Positions 9,511 through 17,334 of a DNA stretch of 64,000 nt are shown one piece after another; positions within the stretch are counted from its first letter, which is position 1; each line of letters begins with the position of its first letter. The notes below the pieces were generated by a model. It was not told the DNA's origin. It was given only the letters and a program-made list of their open reading frames with translations, and did no database searches. Position numbers and translations under genes: made by a program. Origin of the DNA: Bradyrhizobium sp. 200. Lineage in GTDB: Bacteria > Pseudomonadota > Alphaproteobacteria > Rhizobiales > Xanthobacteraceae. The stretch lies in NCBI RefSeq assembly GCF_023100945.1, contig NZ_CP064689.1, positions 1,408,001 to 1,472,000 of the forward strand, written 5' to 3'.

Positions 9511-10587
9511 ATGGCGGCCACGCGGATCGACTGCGATATTCATCCCGCGGTGGGCGGAACCCGCACCACGTTGCTGCCCTATCTCGACGACCACTGGAAA
9601 GAGCAGGTGGTCAGTCGCGCCATCGACGGCCTCGATCTCAACTCCTATCCCCCCAACATGCCGTTCTCGGGCCGCGCCGATTGGCGGCCGGCCCAAGACA
9701 AACCTGGCAGCGGCAAGCCCGGCAGCGAACTTGCGATGGTGCAGCGCGGCGCGTTCGACCAGCTCGGTTCGAGCCATGCGATCTGCAACGTCGTCTACGG
9801 CGCGCAAGCGGTGTTCGATTCCTATATGGCGGCTGGCTTCTGCAAGGCGATCAACGACTGGATCGCGGCCGAATGGCTGTCGAAGGATCCGCGGCTGAGC
9901 GCCTCGATCGTCGTGCCGATGCAGGCGCCGGATCTGGCGGTGGAAGAAATCGAGCGGCGCGCGGGGGACAACCGCTTCGTCTCCGTGCTGGTGCTGGCGC
10001 AGGGCGAGACGCTGCTCGGACGCCGGCACTACTGGCCGGTCTGGCAGGCCGCCGAGAAATACAAGCTCCCGGTCGCGATCCATGCCGGCAGCGCCTATCG
10101 CACAGCGCCGAGTTCGATCGGCTGGCCGTCCTATCGTTACGAATATTATCTCGCCGAAGCGCAGGCGTTTCAGGCCCAGATATTGAGCCTGATCTATGAA
10201 GGCGTGTTCGGCAAATTCCCTGATCTCAAAGTCGTGCTGATGGAGTCGGGTGTGAGCTGGCTGCCCGCCTTCATGTGGCGCGCCAACAAGACCTGGCGCG
10301 GCGTGCGTGTCGAGGTGCCCTGGGTCGAGCGCGAGCCGGCGTCGATCATCCGCGACCATATCCGCGTCACCATGCAGCCGTTCGACGGCCCGCCGGATGC
10401 CGCAGGCATAGCCGACGTGATCGAGCAGATCGGCTCCGACAAGATGTTCCTGTTTGCGTCGGACTATCCGCACTGGCAGTTCGACGGCGACGACCCGATG
10501 CCGCCGCATCTTCCCGCCAGCATTGTTTCGCGCATGTGCGCCGACAATCCGTTAGAGACCTTTCCGCGGCTGAAGCTTGCCGCGTAG
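9511..10587 (+). CDS. Amidohydrolase family protein (ACMSD-like TIM barrel), first of a pair
   Basis: 358 residues from ATG 9511, preceded by GAGG at about 9500. The N-terminal RIDCDIHP carries the D-x-H metal motif (D9, H11); further ligands are expected in AIHAGS and the C-terminal FASDYPHWQFDGDDP. This is the amidohydrolase-2 (PF04909-type) family, which includes decarboxylases and hydrolases of carboxylated substrates. It is followed after 25 bp by a paralogue and then a Rieske protein, so the three look like one transcription unit. Substrate unknown. Confidence 0.85.
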   Translation: MAATRIDCDIHPAVGGTRTTLLPYLDDHWKEQVVSRAIDGLDLNSYPPNMPFSGRADWRPAQDKPGSGKPGSELAMVQRGAFDQLGSSHAICNVVYGAQAVFDSYMAAGFCKAINDWIAAEWLSKDPRLSASIVVPMQAPDLAVEEIERRAGDNRFVSVLVLAQGETLLGRRHYWPVWQAAEKYKLPVAIHAGSAYRTAPSSIGWPSYRYEYYLAEAQAFQAQILSLIYEGVFGKFPDLKVVLMESGVSWLPAFMWRANKTWRGVRVEVPWVEREPASIIRDHIRVTMQPFDGPPDAAGIADVIEQIGSDKMFLFASDYPHWQFDGDDPMPPHLPASIVSRMCADNPLETFPRLKLAA

Positions 10588-10612
10588 CATTCGAATATCG
10601 AAGGAGGATCGC

Positions 10613-11725
10613 ATGAGTGATGTCATCGACCGCCCCGTCCTTGAACAGGAAGTCGCCGCCAGGAGCCGCTTGCGCATCATCGATTGCGACGTGCATCCGA
10701 GCATCCATGCGCATGCCGATATCGAGCAGTTCCTGCCGAAACGCTGGCAGGAGCATTTGCGGACCTATGGCAGCCATCTGCGCACGCCCTATATCGGCAC
10801 CACGCCCTATCCGCGCTCTTCGCCGCTGATCGCGCGCCGCGATGCCTGGCCGCCGACCGGCGGGCCTCCGGGCTCCGATCTCGATTTCATGCGCAAGCAG
10901 CATCTCGATCCGCTCGATATCGAGTACGGCATTTTGCAGGTGCTCGATCTCTTCATCTTCTCGCAGCAGAACCTGGAATTCGGTGCCGCGATCCAGCGCG
11001 CCATCAACGACTGGCAGCTCGCATTCTGGTCCGACCGCGATCCGCGGCTGAAGGCCTCGATCCTCGCCGGCCAGGACGATACGCAGTTCGCGATCGCCGA
11101 GATCGAGCGTTGCGCCAAGATCGGCCGCTATGTGCAGATCAACGTCTGCCCGCGCGCCAACGAGCCGCTCGGCCGCCGCCGCTACTGGCCGATCTATGCG
11201 CGCGCGCAGGAACTCGGCCTGCCGCTCGGCATTCACGTCGGCGGCTATGGCGGGCATGCGCCGACCGGCGGCGGCTGGCCGTCCTATTACGTCGAGGAGC
11301 ACCAGTCGAACGCGCACACCATGGCGGCGCAGCTCACCAGCCTCGTGCTCGAAGGCGTGCCGGAGCGCTTCCCGAACTTGAAAATCGTCTTCATCGAAGG
11401 CGGCTTTGGCTGGATCCCGTCGGCCACCTGGCGGATGGACCGGCACTTTGAAAGTTTCCGCAGCGAGGTGCCGCATCTGAGGCGCCGGCCTTCGGAATAT
11501 GTGAAGGAGCATTTCTGGTTCACCACCCAGCCGATCGATGAGCCGGATGAAGCAAAACATCTGCGCGCGCTGATCGAATGGGTCGGCGTCGACCGCCTGC
11601 TGTTCTCGTCGGACTATCCGCACTGGGACTTCGACGATCCGCGCTACGCCTTCAGGACGCCGCTGACGGAAGTCGAGCGCCGGAAGATCTTCAACACCAA
11701 CGCGCGCGCAATCTACAAGTTCTGA
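10613..11725 (+). CDS. Amidohydrolase family protein (ACMSD-like), second of a pair
   Basis: 370 residues from ATG 10613 with a strong AAGGAGG at 10601-10607. Same architecture as the gene before it: RIIDCDVHPS (D26, H28), GIHVGGYGGH and FSSDYPHWDFDDPR. Shared stretches such as RRRYWPI and SDYPHW show that the two arose by tandem duplication and then diverged strongly. They may form a heteromer or act on successive intermediates. A Rieske gene follows 16 bp downstream. Confidence 0.85.
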   Translation: MSDVIDRPVLEQEVAARSRLRIIDCDVHPSIHAHADIEQFLPKRWQEHLRTYGSHLRTPYIGTTPYPRSSPLIARRDAWPPTGGPPGSDLDFMRKQHLDPLDIEYGILQVLDLFIFSQQNLEFGAAIQRAINDWQLAFWSDRDPRLKASILAGQDDTQFAIAEIERCAKIGRYVQINVCPRANEPLGRRRYWPIYARAQELGLPLGIHVGGYGGHAPTGGGWPSYYVEEHQSNAHTMAAQLTSLVLEGVPERFPNLKIVFIEGGFGWIPSATWRMDRHFESFRSEVPHLRRRPSEYVKEHFWFTTQPIDEPDEAKHLRALIEWVGVDRLLFSSDYPHWDFDDPRYAFRTPLTEVERRKIFNTNARAIYKF

Positions 11726-11741
11726 TCGCAGTCGAGACAGC

Positions 11742-12155
11742 ATGGCCCGGCACATCATCGCGCGTACGTCGGAGATTCCACCAGGCGGCAACAAGGTTGT
11801 CGAGATCAACGGCCGCGACATCGTCGTGTTTCAGGTCAACGGCGAGTACTTCGCGCTGCTCAATCGCTGTCCGCACGCCGGCGCGCCGCTGCAAAAAGCC
11901 GCCTGCGTGGCGCGGCTGACGTCGAAGGAGCCCGGCGTCTACGAACGCTCGCGGGTCGGGGAGTTGCTCCGTTGCGCCTGGCATGGCTGGGAGTTCGACA
12001 TGCGCAACGGCCAATCCTGGTTCGACCCCCAGCGCGTCAAGATCAGGACCTATCCGGTCGCGGTCGAGAGTGGCGAGGAACTGCAGAAGGGCCCTTATGT
12101 GGCCGAGACGTTTCCGGTGCACGTCGAGGACAATTACGTGATTGTGGAGGTGTAG
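11742..12155 (+). CDS. Rieske [2Fe-2S] ferredoxin-like protein
   Basis: 137 residues, cytoplasmic, made up almost entirely of a Rieske domain. Cluster ligands are visible as CPHAGAPL (C43, H45) and LRCAWHGWEFD (C78, H81). An insert of about 15 residues sits between the two motifs compared with ordinary Rieske ferredoxins. Such proteins pass electrons to ring-hydroxylating or demethylating oxygenases, or act as small regulatory redox proteins. No oxygenase alpha subunit or reductase is in the window. Its position, 16 bp after two amidohydrolase genes, suggests a shared pathway. Confidence 0.88.
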   Translation: MARHIIARTSEIPPGGNKVVEINGRDIVVFQVNGEYFALLNRCPHAGAPLQKAACVARLTSKEPGVYERSRVGELLRCAWHGWEFDMRNGQSWFDPQRVKIRTYPVAVESGEELQKGPYVAETFPVHVEDNYVIVEV

Positions 12156-12238
12156 CCGCACCGCATCTCGCAGGGTCGGCGAAAGCGCGGCATAACGGCC
12201 CGCACCTTTGGCTGAACTCCCTTTCGCGGGAGGTGGAT

Positions 12239-12769
12239 TTGACTCATCGCATGTTGTGCCTGCCGCCCTTGAAGATTCTCGCGTGGCTCGTCGGATTGCT
12301 ATGTCTGTCGGCCGCGGGAGCCGGCGCCGCGCATGCCTGCGCGTGCGATTCAATCTCGCCTGCCGAGGGCTTCGCACGCACTCAATACGTCTTCGTCGGC
12401 AAGGTGCTGGAAGTGAAAGGTCATACCTGGACCGTAGACGTCGATCGAGTCTGGAAGGGAGCCGACAAACTGGCCGCCCGCGTCAGGCTGCTGGACGTCT
12501 ACAAGGATATGGATTGCGAGTTTTACTTCGAACCGGGCCGCACCTACCTCTTTTTCGCGATCGTGGCGAAGAGCAGTCGCTATGTGTACTATCAACCCGA
12601 GGTGTGTAATTTGACCACCGCACTACGCTCGAAGCGCGTCGCCGGCCCGCACGGCGCGATCTGGCTTGAAGATTTGATCGTGGAGAATTACGGCCCTGGC
12701 GAGCCTCCGAGAGGCGAGGATCCGTGGAAACGCCTGCCGGCGGAGCACGACCGCGACGATCGAGACTGA
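12239..12769 (+). CDS. Secreted protein with TIMP/netrin-like (NTR) domain
   Basis: 176 residues from a TTG at 12239, which has GGGAGG at 12228-12233 at proper spacing; ATG 12251 is the alternative, 17 nt from that site. The signal peptide ends AHA and the mature chain begins CACDSISPAEGF (C34, C36), the hallmark N-terminal Cys-x-Cys of TIMP-type NTR domains, followed by VFVGKVLEV. Two further cysteines (DCEFYF, EVCNL) could pair with these. Bacterial members are of unknown function; inhibition of a metalloprotease is not implied by sequence alone. Confidence 0.72.
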   Translation: MTHRMLCLPPLKILAWLVGLLCLSAAGAGAAHACACDSISPAEGFARTQYVFVGKVLEVKGHTWTVDVDRVWKGADKLAARVRLLDVYKDMDCEFYFEPGRTYLFFAIVAKSSRYVYYQPEVCNLTTALRSKRVAGPHGAIWLEDLIVENYGPGEPPRGEDPWKRLPAEHDRDDRD

Positions 12770-12811
12770 CAGGCCGCCTGCATGGCCCGGCCGATCTGGC
12801 CGGTCCGGGAA

Positions 12812-12845
12812 GGTAACCTCAGCGCGAGATCGCGCCGAGGTCACC
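12812..12845. terminator. Hairpin between convergent genes
   Basis: An inverted repeat pairs GGTAACCTC-A-GCGCGA with TCGCGC-C-GAGGTCACC around a 2-base loop; 13 of 16 positions or more pair. It sits between two convergent secreted-protein genes (ending 12769 and 12870). There is no T-tract, so intrinsic termination is a guess. Confidence 0.45.
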
Positions 12846-12869
12846 TGATGATATCAGCCGATACGCGGG

Positions 12870-13256
12870 TTAACCGCAGACCTGAACGGGCTGCCGCCGC
12901 CAGCCGTGGCTGGTGTGCACGCGTCGCTGCACCACGTAGCAGCCGCCATCGTCGTAATAGGTGTAGGGATCGTAGGCATAGTCGTCATAGTAATCGTACG
13001 GATAGAAGCCGTAGCCTAGCCCGGAGCCGAACGCGAAGCGGTGCCCATAACCGCCATGGAATCCACGGCCGAAGCCGCCATTGTGGTATCCACCGGCGAA
13101 GCCGCCGCCGTGAAAACCGCCACCACCGCCGCCGAAACCGCCGCCGCCATGGCCACCGCCGCCTCCACCTCCGCCGCCGCGCGCCAACGCCATCGTTGGT
13201 GAAACCAGACTCAGGCTCGCAACCGCCAATAACGCGATCAAACTCTTGCGCACCAT
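12870..13256 (-). CDS. Glycine-rich secreted protein
   Basis: 128 residues from ATG 13256 (GGAG 7 nt upstream); a GTG two codons further upstream is possible. A Sec signal (MVRKSLIALLAVASLSL, ending ALA) is followed by a run of Gly with His/Phe (about 28-75) and then a Tyr/Asp-rich segment and a C-terminal VQVCG with two cysteines. Low-complexity Gly/Tyr proteins of this kind are common in Bradyrhizobium and have no defined role. It could bind metal through its histidines, but that is speculation. Confidence 0.75.
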   Translation of the reverse strand: MVRKSLIALLAVASLSLVSPTMALARGGGGGGGGGHGGGGFGGGGGGFHGGGFAGGYHNGGFGRGFHGGYGHRFAFGSGLGYGFYPYDYYDDYAYDPYTYYDDGGCYVVQRRVHTSHGWRRQPVQVCG

Positions 13257-13420
13257 AACCACTCTCCGTCAGATCTCGCTCCCAACCGCGATACTTCCGA
13301 GGTGGCGATCGTTTTTCGAATTCGCTATCGCGGTCGACGCGTTTGCCGCTCAACTGTTCGCGATGCCTGACTAAAAAAATTTTTAAGAACGCGGAGCGAC
13401 CAGGTACACCCTTGCCGAAA

Positions 13421-14029
13421 TCAGGCAATCTTCTCCGTCAGCCCATCGATCATCGCACGCACGATGGCTCCGATCTCGTTGCGCAACGCCTCGACTGGCA
13501 CCGCGATCAGCTTCTGTTCGAGGCCGAGCAGCACCATGCCGTGAACGGCCGAGAAAAGACTTCGCGCCGTCACGCCCAGCTCAGTCGGCGTTCGCTCCGG
13601 AAACAGTTCAGCGAGCGGGCGATAGATATGGCGGAACAGATCCATCTGTTCGCTGATCGCCCATTCCGGAACCGGCTTGCCCGGCGCCATCCGGTGTTCG
13701 AACAGCGCGCGCCACAGTTCGAGATTTTCAGCGGCGAAGTCGCAATAGGCGACCGCGATGCGAACGAGTGTCTCCCGCGGTGAGGCCGGGCTATCGCTTT
13801 CTGCTGCGGTGAGCGCGGCGTCGAGCCGCCCTAGCGTTCGCGACCCCACCCGCAGGATCAGTTCGTCCACGTCCTCGACGAGATTGTAGACCGCGCCGTT
13901 GGCGACGCCGATTTCCCGCGCCAGCTCCCGCGTCTTCAGACCGGCCAACCCGCCCGCGGACATGCTTCTTTCTGCCGCCAGGATCAATTCTTCCCTGAAT
14001 TTTGCTCGTCTTTCCAGTGTTTTAGACAT
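13421..14029 (-). CDS. TetR family transcriptional regulator of the divergent pspA-yiaA unit
   Basis: 202 residues. The N-terminal helix-turn-helix is visible in LKTRELAREIGVANGAVYNLVEDVDELI (about 31-58 of the protein), followed by an alpha-helical ligand-binding domain of usual TetR length. It is divergent from pspA across a 104-bp gap holding three TGAGC-N3-GCTCA palindromes, one of them 14 bp upstream of its own start. This is the classical layout of an autoregulated TetR repressor. The inducer is unknown; no clear Shine-Dalgarno precedes its ATG. Confidence 0.88.
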   Translation of the reverse strand: MSKTLERRAKFREELILAAERSMSAGGLAGLKTRELAREIGVANGAVYNLVEDVDELILRVGSRTLGRLDAALTAAESDSPASPRETLVRIAVAYCDFAAENLELWRALFEHRMAPGKPVPEWAISEQMDLFRHIYRPLAELFPERTPTELGVTARSLFSAVHGMVLLGLEQKLIAVPVEALRNEIGAIVRAMIDGLTEKIA

Positions 14030-14043
14030 TATTTACCAATTTC

Positions 14044-14058
14044 TTGAGCGTTGCTCAA
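14044..14058. promoter_or_regulatory. TetR operator copy 1
   Basis: Perfect palindrome TTGAGC-GTT-GCTCAA, 14 bp upstream of the tetR start codon; well placed to autoregulate the repressor. Confidence 0.75.
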
Positions 14059-14066
14059 AATAGTTC

Positions 14067-14081
14067 TTGAGCAACGCTCAC
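14067..14081. promoter_or_regulatory. TetR operator copy 2
   Basis: TTGAGC-AAC-GCTCAC, same TGAGC-N3-GCTCA core as the other two, centred 23 bp from copy 1. It lies mid-gap where the promoters of both genes would be. Confidence 0.75.
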
Positions 14082-14101
14082 GTTGGTGCTACAAGTAATT
14101 C

Positions 14102-14116
14102 ATGAGCGATGCTCAT
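14102..14116. promoter_or_regulatory. TetR operator copy 3
   Basis: Perfect palindrome ATGAGC-GAT-GCTCAT ending 4 bp before the pspA ribosome-binding site (AGGGAG); centred 35 bp from copy 2. Binding here would block pspA transcription start or early elongation. Confidence 0.75.
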
Positions 14117-14133
14117 AACACAGGGAGCTACCA

Positions 14134-14829
14134 ATGTTCAAAACTGTTTTGACGCTCTTTCGGGGCAGCGTGGCTGCCGCGGGGGAAGAACTGGAAGACC
14201 GCTCGGCGCTTCTCATTCTCGACCAGCAGATGCGCGATGCGGCTTCGGCCGTCGAACGTTCCAAGCGCGCGCTGGCGCTGGCGATCGCGGGCGACCAGCA
14301 GGAAGGCCGCCGTCTCGCCGCCACCAACGCCCGGATCGCCGATCTCGAAGTCCGCGCCACCGCCGCCCTCGATGGCGGCCGGGAAGATCTCGCCCGCGAG
14401 GCGGCACAGTCGATCGCCAATCTCGAGGCCGACCGCGACGCTGCGATGACCGCGCGAACCCTGTTCGCGTCCGAAATCGCGCGGCTCAAGCGCCACGTTT
14501 CCAATGCCGAGGCACGGATCACCGAGCTCGATCGAGGCCGTCGCATCGCCCGCGCCTCGGAAGCGGTGCGCGCACTGCGCAGGGGCGGCATCGAAGCCGC
14601 GCGTCCCTACGAGTCCACGCTGCCGGAAGCGGAGAACACGCTGAAGCGTCTGCGCGAACGGCAGATCGAGGCCCAGGCCGCCTCCGACGCGCTGATCGAA
14701 CTCGATGCCGCCAGCGGACCGCAGGCGACCGCCGAGAAACTCGCCGAACAGGGCTTCGGCCCACGGCTGAAATCAACCGCGGACGACGTGCTCGCGCGGC
14801 TGAACGCCAAACGCACGCAAGCTGCCTGA
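14134..14829 (+). CDS. pspA: PspA/IM30 family membrane-stress protein
   Basis: 231 residues, almost wholly charged alpha-helix with coiled-coil heptads, as in PspA/IM30/Vipp1 (ESCRT-III-like) proteins: an N-terminal amphipathic helix (MFKTVLTLFRGSVAAA) and DQQMRDAASAVERSKRALA. It should coat and stabilise the inner membrane. The start has CAGGGAG 7 nt upstream. yiaA follows after 42 bp. Regulation by the divergent TetR repressor is inferred from the operators; no PspF or sigma-54 site is seen, unlike enterobacterial psp. Confidence 0.85.
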   Translation: MFKTVLTLFRGSVAAAGEELEDRSALLILDQQMRDAASAVERSKRALALAIAGDQQEGRRLAATNARIADLEVRATAALDGGREDLAREAAQSIANLEADRDAAMTARTLFASEIARLKRHVSNAEARITELDRGRRIARASEAVRALRRGGIEAARPYESTLPEAENTLKRLRERQIEAQAASDALIELDAASGPQATAEKLAEQGFGPRLKSTADDVLARLNAKRTQAA

Positions 14830-14871
14830 AACTGAATTTGATCGATTAACCCATATCAACAGGAGATTATC

Positions 14872-15147
14872 ATGAACCAGAACGTCCAACCCCACAGCGG
14901 TGCCTGGGTTACCTTTACTTACGTTTCATTTTCCGCTTCGGCCTTCATGGTCGCTGTCGGCGTGTTCTTCCTGCCGCTCGATCTCTGGATCAAGGGCTAT
15001 CTCGCGATGGGCATCGTCATGCTCGTCCAGTCCTGCGTCACCCTGACCAAGACCGTTCGCGACATGCACGAGAGCGGCAAGATGGTGAACCGCATCGAGG
15101 ACGCCAAGGCCGAACGGCTGCTGATGGAAGTTTCCAAAGCCGCTTAA
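14872..15147 (+). CDS. YiaA/YiaB two-helix inner membrane protein
   Basis: 91 residues with two hydrophobic segments (about 11-33 and 38-60) and a cytoplasmic charged tail (RIEDAKAERLLMEVSKAA), matching the YiaA/B two-helix domain family. GGAG lies 8 nt before the ATG. It is the second gene of a pspA unit. Function is unknown, but pairing with PspA points to envelope stress. The stop codon lies inside the first unit of a 17-bp tandem repeat, and the last 22 codons are duplicated at about 15989-16052. Confidence 0.85.
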   Translation: MNQNVQPHSGAWVTFTYVSFSASAFMVAVGVFFLPLDLWIKGYLAMGIVMLVQSCVTLTKTVRDMHESGKMVNRIEDAKAERLLMEVSKAA

Positions 15148-15198
15148 TTTCCAAGGCAGCCTGATCTCCAAGGCTGCTTGGTTTCCAAGGCCGCGTAA
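15131..15198 (+). repeat. 17-bp tandem repeat, four units, at the yiaA stop
   Basis: Four back-to-back 17-bp units (15131, 15148, 15165, 15182) with consensus TTTCCAAGGCNGCNTRA; the first contains the stop codon of yiaA. A second array of the same unit is at 16038-16104. Confidence 0.85.
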
Positions 15199-15347
15199 CC
15201 TGTGACGCGGTGCTGGCGAAGGCGGGCGGCGGGTGTTTCGGCATCCGCCGTCCGTCGGCGGCCATAGCTCCAGATCTCTGGCGGCATGATCCGGAAATCG
15301 TTGCAGGCCGGCATCGCATCGGAAGACTCAAAGAAGGATCGACTTCA

Positions 15348-15764
15348 ATGAAACGAACCGTGATGTTTCTTCTGCTGGGGCCCTCGCTGGTCGCGCTTGC
15401 GGTGTGGATGGTTGCTGTCGCGATCGCGGGTCGGATCGACGACGCTTTCGTTGCACTATGCACAACGGCGTCCTTTCTGCTCACCTTGCCGGTATCGGCG
15501 ATCACAGGGCTCGTGGACGGGTATCTTGCACCGACCTTGCCGGCGCCCTTCAGGGCGCCTCTGACTGCAGCGATCGGCGCGGCTTTGGCCAGCGGCCTCG
15601 TTCTCGCTCTCTTCACGACGGCGTACGCGACGGCAGCGCCGCCGGAAGTCGTAAATGGCGCACTCTGCGCCGGCCTTTTCCTGCTGCTGCCGATGGGCGT
15701 GTGCTCGCTGTTGTCGAATGACATCGACCGGCAACGGCATTCGATTGAACCGGTCTGCGCGTGA
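15348..15764 (+). CDS. Small polytopic membrane protein of unknown function
   Basis: 138 residues from ATG 15348 (AAGAAGGA upstream). Four hydrophobic segments are visible (about 5-25, 34-52, 64-88 and 95-117) with few charged residues. No family is recognised. It sits inside the first copy of a duplicated segment and is missing from the second, so it was either inserted in one copy or lost from the other. Confidence 0.6.
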   Translation: MKRTVMFLLLGPSLVALAVWMVAVAIAGRIDDAFVALCTTASFLLTLPVSAITGLVDGYLAPTLPAPFRAPLTAAIGAALASGLVLALFTTAYATAAPPEVVNGALCAGLFLLLPMGVCSLLSNDIDRQRHSIEPVCA

Positions 15765-15879
15765 AGAAGTGACGTGCGGACCGCGTAACCCTGTTTCGCA
15801 CAATTATCGCCGCGCGAAGGCTTGATCCGGCCGGTATCCTCGGCGCTCCCTGTCATGAATCATTTGACGTCGTCACTAA

Positions 15880-15950
15880 ATGCATCGTTTACCGTCTCAC
15901 AACCTAAGAATGTTTGGCTCATAGCTCATTAACTGGCGCGGGCGCAGAAG
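15880..15950. repeat. Segment A, copy 1 of a duplicated intergenic stretch
   Basis: Starts CATCGTTTACC and runs to GGCTCATAGCTC, then TTAACTGGCGC. It is similar over about 70 bp to 16190-16260 (CATCGTTTACC, CACTCATGGCTCCTTAAC). Confidence 0.6.
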
Positions 15951-15976
15951 TGCGGGGCGGATCAGGTTGCGCCGCG

Positions 15977-16160
15977 GAGAGCAGCCGTATGGTGAACCGC
16001 ATGGAGGATGCCAAGGCCGAACGGCTGCTGATGGAAGTTTCCAAGGGTTCGTAATTTTCAGGCTTCGTAATTTCCAAGGCTTCATGATTTCCAAGGCCTC
16101 GTAACCTGTGGCGAGGTCGTGGCGAAGGCAGGCGGCGGATGCTTTGGCATTCGCCGTTTG
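15977..16160 (+). pseudogene. Duplicated 3' end of yiaA with its tandem repeats
   Basis: Reads MVNRMEDAKAERLLMEVSKGS then stop (15989-16054), matching the last 22 residues of YiaA at 15082-15147. It continues into four copies of the same 17-bp repeat (16038-16054, a 16-bp unit, 16071-16087, 16088-16104) and into the same downstream sequence (GTAACCTGTG, then AAGGC-GGCGG). No promoter or start precedes it, so it is a truncated copy, not a gene. Confidence 0.85.
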
Positions 16161-16189
16161 CCTGCCTCGCAGAATGTTTGACCTCACCA

Positions 16190-16260
16190 ACACATCGTTT
16201 ACCCTCCGGCCACCGTAACGTGTCGCACTCATGGCTCCTTAACGGGCCCGGCGCACAAAT
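16190..16260. repeat. Segment A, copy 2
   Basis: Second copy of the stretch at 15880-15950; it lies directly upstream of the GNAT-like gene and may hold its promoter. Confidence 0.6.
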
Positions 16261-16284
16261 CCGAACCGAGTGCGGGCAAGTGGC

Positions 16285-17334
16285 ATGGCGTTTATCTCGA
16301 GTGGCAATTCGGCGATCCGTCATGGGTTGGGGCAGGTCCGCTCCGCGGCCGGACGTCTGGGCGGCTATGGCGTGTTCTGGCTGAAGGCGCTGCGCCAGCC
16401 GACCATCGACCTCACCATTCGCACCCATGCCGGGCTGATCACGCGCATTGTCGAATTTCCCGGCCTGTCGCTTTCCGAAGCCGAACTCGGCGAACTGGTG
16501 TCGCAATTGCGCGTCGTGGCCGCCAGAACACTGCCCGAGGAAAGCCTCACCTACGGCATTTTTTCCGGCGAGCGCGAGCGGCTGTCGCGCGCCATCGTTA
16601 CGCTGATCTCCGAAGAAGCGACCGGACGTCCGATCGCCTTCAACGCGCTGTCGATGATGGAGGTCGAACTCGATGGCGAACCTGCGGAAGTCACCCATCT
16701 AGGTCTTGTCATGGTCGATCCCGACGAACGCGGGCAGGGGCTGTCCTGGGTTCTCTATGGCCTGACGGCGCTCGTTCTCTTTGTCCGTGACGGCTTGCGT
16801 CCGAAATGGATTTCGAACGTCACCCAGGTGCCGTCAGTCGTCGGCATGGTCAGCCAGACCTTCTCGGACGTTTTTCCGTCGCCGCATCCGGACTCGCGCC
16901 AGAGCTTTGCGCATCTCCAACTGGCGCGCGGCATCATGTCGCGTCATCGCGCCGTGTTCGGCGTGGGTGAGGAAGCAGGCTTCGATGAAGCCAGATTCGT
17001 CATCACCAATGCCTATACCGGTGGATCGGACGCGCTCAAGAAGACCTTCGAAGCCGCGCCAAAACATCGCGACGAGCAATATAACGCGTTTTGCGCCCGG
17101 GAGCTCGACTACGCCAGGGGCGATGATGTCCTGCAACTCGGCCGCATCGACCTTACAGGCGCGCGCCGCTATCTCCTGAGCGAAGTGCCCTCTGGTTCGC
17201 TGCCGGCGCTGCTCGCAACCGGCACCGCGTTGGCGCTGCAGCGGCTGGTGCTTCCCGCCGTTCACTGGATGGATGATACGCGGCCCTTCGGCATCTTGCG
17301 GCCGCGGACTTCCGGAAATGGGGGCGGCCCATGA
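16285..17334 (+). CDS. Uncharacterised GNAT-like protein, coupled to a membrane protein
   Basis: 349 residues from ATG 16285; a GTG at 16270 is also in frame and no strong ribosome-binding site decides. The middle has a GNAT-like motif A, THLGLVMVDPDERGQGLSW (R-G-x-G acyl-CoA loop), preceded by beta-strand-rich sequence. N-terminal and C-terminal parts match nothing I recognise. There is no signal peptide. The stop overlaps the start of the next gene (ATGA), so the two products probably work together, perhaps with the acyltransferase at the membrane. Confidence 0.6.
   Translation: MAFISSGNSAIRHGLGQVRSAAGRLGGYGVFWLKALRQPTIDLTIRTHAGLITRIVEFPGLSLSEAELGELVSQLRVVAARTLPEESLTYGIFSGERERLSRAIVTLISEEATGRPIAFNALSMMEVELDGEPAEVTHLGLVMVDPDERGQGLSWVLYGLTALVLFVRDGLRPKWISNVTQVPSVVGMVSQTFSDVFPSPHPDSRQSFAHLQLARGIMSRHRAVFGVGEEAGFDEARFVITNAYTGGSDALKKTFEAAPKHRDEQYNAFCARELDYARGDDVLQLGRIDLTGARRYLLSEVPSGSLPALLATGTALALQRLVLPAVHWMDDTRPFGILRPRTSGNGGGP

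Noticed and set aside
9145..11821. Two long minus-strand frames (454 and 484 codons) opposite the amidohydrolase genes
   Set aside because: Shadows of real coding sequence. The plus-strand genes have ribosome-binding sites and metal motifs.
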